A DNA stretch of 15,829 bases from Gemmatimonadaceae bacterium (GTDB lineage: Bacteria; Gemmatimonadota; Gemmatimonadetes; Gemmatimonadales; Gemmatimonadaceae). A model generated the notes under the pieces. That model had not been told where the DNA came from. It did not search any database and was given only the letters and a program-made list of their open reading frames with translations. Shown here piece after piece: positions 1 to 6,419 of the stretch (position 1 is its first letter; every line of letters begins with the position of its first letter). Position numbers and translations under genes: made by a program. The stretch is taken from positions 1-15,829 of the forward strand of contig JANWKK010000202.1 in the NCBI GenBank assembly GCA_025451425.1, given 5' to 3'.

Positions 1-2
1 AC

Positions 3-620
3 GTCGCTCCGAACACGTGGTACCTGATGGGCGTGGTGCTGAGCGCCGGCGGCGCATTCGCCTGGTTCCGCGATCAATTCGCGCGTGACATGGCGGGCGA
101 TCCACAGATCAACCAACGTCTGAACGACGAAGCGGCGGTCATTGCTCCCGGCGCGGATGGCGTAACGTTCCTGCCGTATCTCCAGGGTGAACGCACTCCA
201 CATCGCAATGCGCTTGCCCGAGGTGCGTTTCTGGGGTTGAGCCTCGCGCACACGCGTGCGCATCTCACGAGAGCGGTGCTGGAAGGCGTCTGCTTTGCCC
301 TGCGTGATTCCCTTTCCATTCTTCAATCGTTAGGTCTCAGAGCCAACGCGCTACTGCTTACCGGTGGCGGAGCCCGCAGTGGGTTCGTGCGCCAACTTCA
401 GGCAGAGGTGCTCGGCGTGCCTGTGACGACCGTCAATCGCGAGGAGGGACCGGCGTATGGCGCCGCGCTTCTTGCCGCGGTCGGCATCGGCGTCTACCCC
501 GATGTGCAGGCCGCGGCGCGCGCAACGATCGAGCGCCGGCCAAGCGAGACGCCGTCGACGGATGCGCACCGTGCCTACGATACGCCCTATGCCCGTTTCC
601 GCGAGGGCTACCGCGCATGA
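3..620 (+). CDS. xylB: Xylulokinase (FGGY family), C-terminal part, 5' truncated by window edge
   Basis: This is the last 205 codons of a sugar kinase; the reading frame is open to the window edge, so the ATG at 27 is internal and not the start. FGGY kinases have about 500 residues, so more than half, including the N-terminal actin-like domain, lies outside. Visible C-terminal FGGY features are the YLQGERTPH segment, the helix around LTRAVLEGVCFALRDS, the nucleotide-binding glycine loop LTGGGARS, and the GPAYGAALLA motif. These fit xylulokinase best, which phosphorylates D-xylulose in the cytoplasm for the pentose phosphate pathway. The stop codon overlaps the next start as ATGA (617-620), indicating translational coupling to an ABC permease. 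The xylanase and xylosidase genes downstream support xylose rather than another sugar. Other FGGY kinases cannot be fully excluded from the C-terminus alone. Confidence 0.88.
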   Translation, partial: VAPNTWYLMGVVLSAGGAFAWFRDQFARDMAGDPQINQRLNDEAAVIAPGADGVTFLPYLQGERTPHRNALARGAFLGLSLAHTRAHLTRAVLEGVCFALRDSLSILQSLGLRANALLLTGGGARSGFVRQLQAEVLGVPVTTVNREEGPAYGAALLAAVGIGVYPDVQAAARATIERRPSETPSTDAHRAYDTPYARFREGYRA

Positions 621-1666
621 CGTCCGCCGGTACCCTCACGCGCCGGTTCCTGGAGTCGCAGGAGACGGGACTCATCATTGTGGTCACGCTGGTGGTGATC
701 GCGCTGACGGCGCTCGCCGGCAGCCACGCGGATCGGTTGACCGGCGCGACGGTTAATAATTTCCTCAATTCGAACACGCTCATTCAGGTCGCGACTGACG
801 CGAGCTTCTTCGCGATCATGGCGATTGGCGCGACGATCGTCATCATCTCGGGCGGTATCGATCTGTCGGTGGGATCGATCTACGCGCTCGCCGGCGTGAG
901 CATGGCGCTCGCGCTGCGCGGCTTGGGACCCGCGAGCACGTTCACCATGGTCGTCGTGGGGCTCATCTCGAGCGTCGGCGTTGGCCTGCTGTGCGGGCTG
1001 CTCAACGGACTACTCGTCGTTGGCCTCCGAGTCCACCCGTTCATCATCACCCTCGGCACGATGTGGATCTTGCGCGGCGTGGCGTTTGTCGCAACGAAGG
1101 CCGTGAGTATTCTCGTACCTTTCCAGCTGACCTCGGTCACGAAAGCATCACTCGGGCTGCACGGTGGTCTCTATCCGGTGCCGATGCTGGTGATGATCGT
1201 TTTGACCATTCTTGGCTGGTTTTATCTCACCCGAACGGTGATGGGTCGCCACATCTTTGCCTTTGGCGGCAACATCGAGGCGAGCCGTTTCGCTGGTTTG
1301 GCGCTGGGGCGGATTCAGCTGGGCGTGTTCGCCGTCTCCGGATTGACCGCGGGACTCGCTGCGTTCCTCGGCGCGAGTTTCTACGGTTCGGCGTCGTCGG
1401 GAGACGGGCAAGGCTACGAGCTCTACGTCATCGCGTCTGCGGTCGTCGGCGGCGCGAGCCTCATCGGAGGGAAGGGCAGCGCGATCGGCGCAACGCTCGG
1501 CGCGGTGCTAATCGTGTTGATCCGACAGTCGATTCGCACGCTGCATTTCGATCAGAACTACGAGTGGATCGTGATTGGATGTGCGATTATCGTTGCCGTC
1601 GTGGTCGACCGCTGGAGCGCGAACGTTACCGCACGACGGTTGAGTCGCTCGGCAAGCGCCACATAG
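617..1666 (+). CDS. Sugar ABC transporter permease (RbsC/XylH type, BPD_transp_2)
   Basis: A 349-residue very hydrophobic inner-membrane protein, the usual length for ribose/xylose-class permeases, with roughly eight to ten membrane segments between residues 20 and 340. Family hallmarks are the GGIDLSVGS motif at residues 79-87, the segment around GLLNGLLVVGLRVHPFIITLGTM, and the cytoplasmic coupling loop FGGNIEASRFAGL followed by GGASLIGGKGSAIGA. It forms the membrane channel for a monosaccharide importer together with the binding protein and ATPase that follow. The start is fixed by the 4-bp overlap with the kinase stop and a GAGGG ribosome-binding site at 603-607. Its substrate is not readable from sequence; xylose or a related pentose is inferred from the neighbouring xylulokinase. 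The 68 bp between this gene and the binding protein hold no clear promoter, so one operon is likely. Confidence 0.92.
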   Translation: MTSAGTLTRRFLESQETGLIIVVTLVVIALTALAGSHADRLTGATVNNFLNSNTLIQVATDASFFAIMAIGATIVIISGGIDLSVGSIYALAGVSMALALRGLGPASTFTMVVVGLISSVGVGLLCGLLNGLLVVGLRVHPFIITLGTMWILRGVAFVATKAVSILVPFQLTSVTKASLGLHGGLYPVPMLVMIVLTILGWFYLTRTVMGRHIFAFGGNIEASRFAGLALGRIQLGVFAVSGLTAGLAAFLGASFYGSASSGDGQGYELYVIASAVVGGASLIGGKGSAIGATLGAVLIVLIRQSIRTLHFDQNYEWIVIGCAIIVAVVVDRWSANVTARRLSRSASAT

Positions 1667-1734
1667 GACGGAGCAGGAAGCCACTCGGTAGACTGACTAC
1701 ACCACGGCACGAAGACGAATTCAGAGAGGAATCA

Positions 1735-2772
1735 ATGCACTTTCGAACTGCAGGTCTATTTGCTCTTCTCGCGGTAGCGTGCGGCCGGAGTGAAAAAACA
1801 GCCGACACGTCCAGCGCGCAGCCAGCTCGGGTGTCAGGTCCCGCTGCGCATAACGACAGCACGCTGCGCATCGCGATGATCGCGAAGAGCTCGACGAACC
1901 CGGTCTTCCTCAAGGCTCGCACTGGCGCCGAAGCAGCGGCGAAGGAGCTCGGCGAGAAGAATCACATGAAGATCGAAGTCTTGTGGCTCACGCCGCCTGA
2001 CGAAGACGCGCAGGTGCAAGCGCAGCGCATTCAGCAAGCCGTGAACGACGGCGTAGACGCAATTCTGATTTCCTGCTCCGACGCGGGGAAGGTCACCGGC
2101 GTCATCAACGACGCGGTCGACCGCGGCGTCCAGGTGATGACCTTCGACAGCGACGCGCCGCAGTCGAAACGCTTCGCGTATTACGGCGTCGATGACATAA
2201 AGACCGGGCAGCAGACGATGGCCGAGCTTGCGACCCTGATGAACGGCAAGGGCAAGGTCGCGATCCTCGCCGGCAATCAGAATGCCCCCAATCTGCAGCG
2301 GCGCGTGCAAGGTGCGAAGGACGAAGCGGCAAAGCATCCGGGAATGCAGGTCCTCGGCGTGTTCAATAACGTCGAGACGCCGCAGGATGCGACCGCAGAA
2401 GTCGTCCGGGTGGACAACGCCTATCCCGACATTCAGGGCTGGGCATTCATCGGCGGCTGGCCTCTATTCACGCAGTCACTCCTCACCGACGCGACGTTCG
2501 CGAAGCTGAAGAACGTATCGGTGGACGGGATCCCGGTGGAGCTCCCATATGTCGATCGCGGCGTCGTGCCCGTGCTGCTCGCGCAGTCGGTGTACAAGTG
2601 GGGCTATGTCGGCGTGCAGACGATTGTCGACAAAGTGCACTTCAAGAAGGACGTGCCGCAGATCATCCCGATGGAGCTGGTGCGAGTCACGAAAGCGAAT
2701 CTCGGGGAGTGGGCGCGGCAGCTGCAGGCGTGGGGATTCACTGACGTGGATCCGAAGTACCTGAAAATGTGA
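1735..2772 (+). CDS. Periplasmic sugar-binding lipoprotein of ABC importer (Peripla_BP_4 type)
   Basis: A 345-residue solute-binding protein that delivers sugar to the ABC permease. The N-terminus is a short lipoprotein signal: MHFRTAG, hydrophobic LFALLAV, and a cysteine at residue 16 in an AVAC lipobox-like context. A Ser/Ala/Asp-rich linker follows, then the binding fold from about residue 42 (IAMIAKSSTNPVF). The two-lobed fold is recognisable by the segment INDAVDRGVQVMTFDSDAP and by KVAILAG with the following asparagine-rich loop. The ATG at 1735 is chosen because GAGAGGA at 1724-1730 sits just upstream and a signal peptide follows. The open frame extends much further upstream, but that part runs through the permease gene and is spurious. 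In related operons the binding protein often comes first; here it lies between permease and ATPase. Xylose or another pentose is the inferred ligand, from context only. Confidence 0.9.
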   Translation: MHFRTAGLFALLAVACGRSEKTADTSSAQPARVSGPAAHNDSTLRIAMIAKSSTNPVFLKARTGAEAAAKELGEKNHMKIEVLWLTPPDEDAQVQAQRIQQAVNDGVDAILISCSDAGKVTGVINDAVDRGVQVMTFDSDAPQSKRFAYYGVDDIKTGQQTMAELATLMNGKGKVAILAGNQNAPNLQRRVQGAKDEAAKHPGMQVLGVFNNVETPQDATAEVVRVDNAYPDIQGWAFIGGWPLFTQSLLTDATFAKLKNVSVDGIPVELPYVDRGVVPVLLAQSVYKWGYVGVQTIVDKVHFKKDVPQIIPMELVRVTKANLGEWARQLQAWGFTDVDPKYLKM

Positions 2773-2787
2773 ACCGCGCAACTGTTG

Positions 2788-4293
2788 ATGTCCGCTGTCA
2801 AGTTTGAGCATATCAGCAAACGCTTCCTCGGCGTTCAAGCTCTGAGCGATGTCTCGCTGGAAGTCGCCGAGGGCTCGTGCCACGCGCTCTGCGGCGAGAA
2901 TGGCGCAGGAAAGAGCACGTTAGGCAAGATCCTCGCCGGAATTCATCGGCCCGACAGCGGACGACTGTTCGTGCACGGGCGTGAGGTGAGCTTCGAGTCG
3001 CCGCGCGATGCGTCGCACGCCGGCGTCGGTATGGTGCATCAGGAGCTCGCCTTCTGTGAGAATCTCACTGTCGCCGAAAACCTGCTCCTCGGCGCGATGC
3101 CAACAAAGCGCGGCTTTGTCGATCGCACGGCGATGGAACGCCGAGCGCAGGAGATGGTCGACGAGATTGGCGCACACCTCGACGTTCGCGCCCCGATGCG
3201 TCGGCTGACGATCGCGCAGCAGCAGCTCGTGCAGATCGCGACCGCCGTGTGTGGTGGAGCAACTATTATCGTCTTCGACGAGCCGACGAGTAGTCTGAGT
3301 CAGGCGGACGCGGACCGTCTCTATGCGCTGATCGGGCAACTGAAGGAACGAGGGGTGACGTGCATTTACGTGTCGCATCGGATGCCCGAGATCTATCGCC
3401 TCTGTGACACGATCAGCGTTCTTCGCGACGGGCAACACGTTGCCACGCGGCCCGCGAGTGACTTGTCGGAAGCGGAGCTCGTTCGGCTGATGATTGGCCG
3501 ATCCCTGAGTGAATATCTGCCGCCATCCGTCGAGAAGCCACGCGGCAGGGAACTGTTGCGCGCGGTGGGGCTCACCCAGCCCGGGAAGTTTCGCGATGTG
3601 AGCTTCGCTCTTCATGAAGGCGAGATCGTGGGGCTTGCAGGACTCGTCGGCGCGGGACGGTCGGAGGTCGCTCAAACGCTCTTTGGTCTCGAGATGCCAG
3701 TTTCGGGCTCGATCAGCGTCGATGGGGCACCCGCTACCATCCGCGGGCCGAAAGACGCGATCGCGTTAGGGCTCGGCTTGGTCCCCGAGGACCGAAAGCG
3801 GCAAGGGCTGGTGCTCGTCGAGACGGGACTGCACAACACGTCGTTGCCGATGCTCGAGCGGCTCTCTCGTTTCGGGATCGTTAGGCGCGCCGAGGAGAGA
3901 CGGGTTGGTGAGTCATACGCGGCGAAGCTGCGGATTCGGCTGACCGCGCTCGACGCGCTGGTCGGTGGCCTGTCCGGAGGCAACCAACAGAAGATCGTAC
4001 TCGCGCGGTGGCTCGCAGCGAATGCCAAAGTGCTCATCCTCGACGAGCCGACCCGCGGAGTCGACGTCGGTGCCAAGGCGGAGATTCACGGACTCATTCA
4101 CGATCTCGCCGCCCGAGGGGCCGCGGTGCTGCTCATCTCCAGTGAGCTGCCGGAAGTGATCGCGCTCTCGCATCGCGTACTCGTTATGCGACAGGGCGAG
4201 ATCGTCGCCGAGGTGTCACGCGAGGCCGCGACGCAAGACACGCTGTTGCGATTGATGACAGGACTCGGCAAGGCCGCGGACGCCGTCGCCTGA
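2788..4293 (+). CDS. Sugar ABC transporter ATP-binding protein with two nucleotide-binding domains (RbsA/XylG type)
   Basis: A 501-residue cytoplasmic ATPase made of two fused ABC domains, the standard design for ribose/xylose-class importers. Domain 1 has Walker A GENGAGKST at 36-44, a non-canonical signature LTIAQQQ at 140-146 and Walker B ending DEP at 164-166. Domain 2 has a degenerate Walker A-like loop GLVGAGRS at 285-292, a canonical LSGGNQQ signature at 395-401 and Walker B LILDEP at 416-421. This asymmetry, with a weakened second Walker A and weakened first signature, is normal for the family. The ATG at 2788 is used; a TTG directly before it at 2785 is an alternative. No convincing Shine-Dalgarno precedes it, so translation probably depends on coupling to the binding-protein gene 15 bp upstream. 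The TGA stop at 4291-4293 directly abuts the stop of the convergent esterase gene. Confidence 0.94.
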   Translation: MSAVKFEHISKRFLGVQALSDVSLEVAEGSCHALCGENGAGKSTLGKILAGIHRPDSGRLFVHGREVSFESPRDASHAGVGMVHQELAFCENLTVAENLLLGAMPTKRGFVDRTAMERRAQEMVDEIGAHLDVRAPMRRLTIAQQQLVQIATAVCGGATIIVFDEPTSSLSQADADRLYALIGQLKERGVTCIYVSHRMPEIYRLCDTISVLRDGQHVATRPASDLSEAELVRLMIGRSLSEYLPPSVEKPRGRELLRAVGLTQPGKFRDVSFALHEGEIVGLAGLVGAGRSEVAQTLFGLEMPVSGSISVDGAPATIRGPKDAIALGLGLVPEDRKRQGLVLVETGLHNTSLPMLERLSRFGIVRRAEERRVGESYAAKLRIRLTALDALVGGLSGGNQQKIVLARWLAANAKVLILDEPTRGVDVGAKAEIHGLIHDLAARGAAVLLISSELPEVIALSHRVLVMRQGEIVAEVSREAATQDTLLRLMTGLGKAADAVA

Positions 4294-6234
4294 TCACCAT
4301 CGGTCCGAGCGAAACGGCGCCGCGGGAAGGCCGTCGGCGCCGTAGAGATTTGCGCGATCGGGATTATTGGCCCAGGCATAACGCACCGCAGATGGAGCGT
4401 GCACGCGCGCGCTCCACACGTAGATGCGATCGCCAACGACACGCGCTGTCGCCCAGGTGAATTGCTTGTCGGCTCCAGCGATCGCAAATCCGCCGAGTGA
4501 ATCACCGTGCACGCGGAGGCCGCCACCGAGGTGCGCGAAGGAGACAATGGCTGTGTCACCACGGATCGTGAAGCCGCGATAGAGCGGACCGGACGTTTCG
4601 ACGCCCTCACGGTATGCGACGCTCCGCCCGACGAGCGCGAGGCGCGCGCCGACGTCGTTCTTGTCCTTGGGATGGATATCACTGGCCTCGCCCAGATCGA
4701 TGACGATGGAGCGTCCCGTTTTCGGCAGGGCGAGCGCGGCATCCATCGATTCACGCTGCAGTGACCACGCCGGGTGCAGCTCCGGAACACTGTCCGGTTT
4801 TCCGTAACCGGGGAGCTGCACCCAGAGGAATGGGAATGACTGACGTCCGTTGGTGAAAGCACGACGCCAGCTCTCGATGAGCGTCGCGAACTGCTCCCGA
4901 TACGCTGTCGCCTGCTGCTCGTTGTTGGCGTTCGACTCACCCTGATACCAGATCACGCCCTTGATCGCGAGCGGCAGGAGTGGATTCACCATTTTGTTGT
5001 AGAGGACGGACGGAACCTTGTTGATTCGTTGTCCGTCAGTCCCGAGCATCACGCGTCCAACTCGGAATTTCCAGGTCCCTGCGAGCGAGCGAGGCCGCTC
5101 ACCGGCAAGATGCAATGCGATCGGACCATTGACACCGCCACCGCCACCGCCATCCGAGACCCGAATCGCGAGCTCGTTAGGCCCGGCGTGGAGCGTGCCG
5201 CTCGGAATGCCATAGCGGCGCGGAACGTTGTAGCCATTCGTCCGGCCGATCTCGACGCCGTTCACCCACGTGATATCGTCGTCGTCGATCGCCACAGCTT
5301 CGAGAGCGGCATCCTTGCGTGCGTCCGTCGAGTCGAGCGTAAAGGTCGTGCGATACCAGGCGATGCCGTCGAGCCCAGGATACCCTTGGCCTTCCCAGTA
5401 TGCCGGTACGCGAATGTCCGCCCACGTCCGATCATCGAGCGAAGGAGCCGCCCAGCGGGCGACGCCGTTCACGAGCCCGGCGTCGACTTCCGGCAGCGCG
5501 TCGCCAATTCGCGTGCGGAGCGAGTCCCGCAAGGCGCGATCGTGCGCGAGCTCGCCTTGCTGGATTGCCGACCACGCGCTGTCGCTGAGGTGCTGCGCCG
5601 GCCGCGAGATCCAGGTCTCGATGTTGCTGCCGCCCCACGTTGCGTTGACGATGCCACTCGGTACCGAGACGCTTGGCCGCAGGTGCCTAACGAAGAAATA
5701 GGCAACGGCGCTGAAGTCGGGGACGTGCTCGCGATCGGCGGGCACCCAGCTGCCGCCGGCGAGATCCTGCTCCGGCGTGTCGGCCCACGAGTTAGGAATC
5801 TTGAATTCGCGAATCGTCGCATCATTCGCGGTCGCGATCGCATCGGCCGCATTCGCCGCGGATTTCACCTCGAATTCCATATTCGATTGGCCTGACGCGA
5901 CCCAGACGTCGCCGACGAGCACGTCCGAGAAGACGAGCGAATCAGCGCCGGCGCGGACGACGACGTGAAAGTGACCCCCAGCCGAACGTGCTGGCAGCAG
6001 GACGGACCAAGCGCCGCGCGCGTCCGCGCGTGCGCGCGCGGAGCTCGACGCAAGACGGACGACCATCTCGCTGTGCGGCGCGCTCCACCCCCAGATCGCG
6101 ATCGGCTGCCCGCGCTGTAGCACCATGCCGTTCGAGAAGATGCGCGGCATGCGAACGCCGCTTTCCTGCCCGCGCGCGGTGCCCCAGACGCCGAGCGTCA
6201 GGGCTGCTGCAAACCAGCTAGTCATCGTCCGCAT
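4294..6234 (-). CDS. Secreted SGNH carbohydrate acetylesterase (sialate O-acetylesterase-like, probable acetylxylan esterase)
   Basis: A 646-residue secreted esterase, the normal length for sialate-O-acetylesterase-annotated polysaccharide esterases. A signal peptide covers about residues 1-23 (hydrophobic SWFAAALTLGVWG, then ARGQ). The SGNH hydrolase core is split: the nucleophile motif GQSNM has Ser117, the block VIWYQGESNA follows much later, and the catalytic Asp-x-His is in GEASDIHPKDK (Asp519, His521). Between them, about residues 240-385, lies a jelly-roll insert resembling the GH2 sugar-binding domain (YRTTFTL, WVNGVEIGRTNGYN), as in CE20-like enzymes. It should remove acetyl groups from hemicellulose, most likely xylan given its neighbours; a true sialic acid role is unlikely here. 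It is transcribed away from the SusC operon and converges with the ABC operon, its stop abutting the ATPase stop. Six consecutive glycines occur at 362-367. Confidence 0.86.
   Translation of the reverse strand: MRTMTSWFAAALTLGVWGTARGQESGVRMPRIFSNGMVLQRGQPIAIWGWSAPHSEMVVRLASSSARARADARGAWSVLLPARSAGGHFHVVVRAGADSLVFSDVLVGDVWVASGQSNMEFEVKSAANAADAIATANDATIREFKIPNSWADTPEQDLAGGSWVPADREHVPDFSAVAYFFVRHLRPSVSVPSGIVNATWGGSNIETWISRPAQHLSDSAWSAIQQGELAHDRALRDSLRTRIGDALPEVDAGLVNGVARWAAPSLDDRTWADIRVPAYWEGQGYPGLDGIAWYRTTFTLDSTDARKDAALEAVAIDDDDITWVNGVEIGRTNGYNVPRRYGIPSGTLHAGPNELAIRVSDGGGGGGVNGPIALHLAGERPRSLAGTWKFRVGRVMLGTDGQRINKVPSVLYNKMVNPLLPLAIKGVIWYQGESNANNEQQATAYREQFATLIESWRRAFTNGRQSFPFLWVQLPGYGKPDSVPELHPAWSLQRESMDAALALPKTGRSIVIDLGEASDIHPKDKNDVGARLALVGRSVAYREGVETSGPLYRGFTIRGDTAIVSFAHLGGGLRVHGDSLGGFAIAGADKQFTWATARVVGDRIYVWSARVHAPSAVRYAWANNPDRANLYGADGLPAAPFRSDRW
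4314..4343. terminator. GC-rich hairpin just past the ATPase stop, possible terminator or mRNA 3' end
   Basis: ACGGCGCCG at 4314-4322 and CGGCGCCGT at 4335-4343 form a perfect 9-bp stem around a 12-nt loop, 20 bp after the ATPase stop codon. It lies inside the 3' coding end of the opposite-strand esterase because no intergenic space exists. On the plus strand only a weak T stretch (GATTT) follows, so intrinsic termination is uncertain; an RNA 3'-end stabilising structure or chance in GC-rich coding sequence are alternatives. Confidence 0.35.
5134..5151 (-). repeat. Hexanucleotide tandem repeat (GGCGGT)3 inside the esterase gene
   Basis: Three perfect GGCGGT units on the coding strand encode Gly362-Gly367 in the jelly-roll insert. 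Unit changes would add or remove two glycines without a frameshift, so it could vary loop length but not switch the gene off. Confidence 0.7.
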
Positions 6235-6236
6235 GG

Positions 6237-6243
6237 CTCCTCC
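6237..6243 (-). promoter_or_regulatory. Ribosome binding site of the esterase gene
   Basis: The coding strand reads GGAGGAG then CC and ATG. This strong site lies directly before the first Met codon and is too far from the second Met (codon 4), so it favours the start ending at 6234. Confidence 0.75.
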
Positions 6244-6260
6244 AGTCCTGGATTGGCGTC

Positions 6261-6288
6261 TTGACAGCGTCGATGGTGATCATAGAAT
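6261..6288 (+). promoter_or_regulatory. Sigma70-type promoter for the SusC-SusD-xylanase operon
   Basis: A perfect -35 TTGACA (6261-6266) is separated by 16 bp from TAGAAT (6283-6288), a one-mismatch -10. This stands out in an otherwise GC-rich sequence. Transcription would begin near 6295 and leave an untranslated leader of about 125 nt before the SusC start. It lies in the 185-bp divergent region between the esterase and SusC genes. The rest of the leader shows no riboswitch or strong hairpin that I can recognise. Confidence 0.6.
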
Positions 6289-6303
6289 CGTGTCACCGTG
6301 TCA
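6273..6303. promoter_or_regulatory. Candidate operator overlapping the SusC promoter
   Basis: Three overlapping patterns lie on the -10 and expected start site. First, an imperfect inverted repeat ATGGTGA-N13-TCACCGT (6273-6299, one mismatch). Second, a direct repeat CGTGTCA at 6289-6295 and 6297-6303, period 8 bp. Third, TCGT-GTC-ACCG at 6288-6298, which fits the GT-N3-AC core of FadR-subfamily GntR operators. A GntR/FadR-type regulator is encoded at the end of the operon, so autoregulation here is plausible. Short motifs of this kind also occur by chance. Confidence 0.35.
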
Positions 6304-6406
6304 TCTTATCAATTTTCGCCGGGTTCCTCATAACTCTGCGGAAAAGAAGTGTCGCCGGCCATACGTGTTCGTACCGCTGTCTCTCCGCTCCACGCTTTCA
6401 CGCTCC

Positions 6407-6412
6407 GGAGGT
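6407..6412 (+). promoter_or_regulatory. Ribosome binding site that selects the SusC start
   Basis: GGAGGT ends 7 nt before the ATG at 6420. A decoy ATG at 6413, in another frame, follows the site directly with no spacing and is therefore unlikely to be used. Confidence 0.75.
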
Positions 6413-6419
6413 ATGACTG

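Noticed and set aside
1688..1700. GTAG-N5-CTAC inverted repeat between permease and binding-protein genes
   Set aside because: A four-base-pair stem is too short to claim as an operator or RNA structure, although its place before the binding-protein gene would suit one.
991..1734. Upstream extension of the sugar-binding protein frame by 248 codons
   Set aside because: This part overlaps the permease coding region in a different frame; the true start at 1735 has a ribosome binding site and a lipoprotein signal.
5029..5895. A 288-codon plus-strand open frame opposite the esterase
   Set aside because: Composition is Arg/Ala/Val-rich with no domain, and the minus-strand gene has all SGNH motifs.
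6279..6284. TATGAT as a minus-strand -10 for the esterase, overlapping the SusC -10
   Set aside because: No acceptable -35 lies 16-18 bp upstream on the minus strand. A promoter for the esterase must exist, but I cannot place it.
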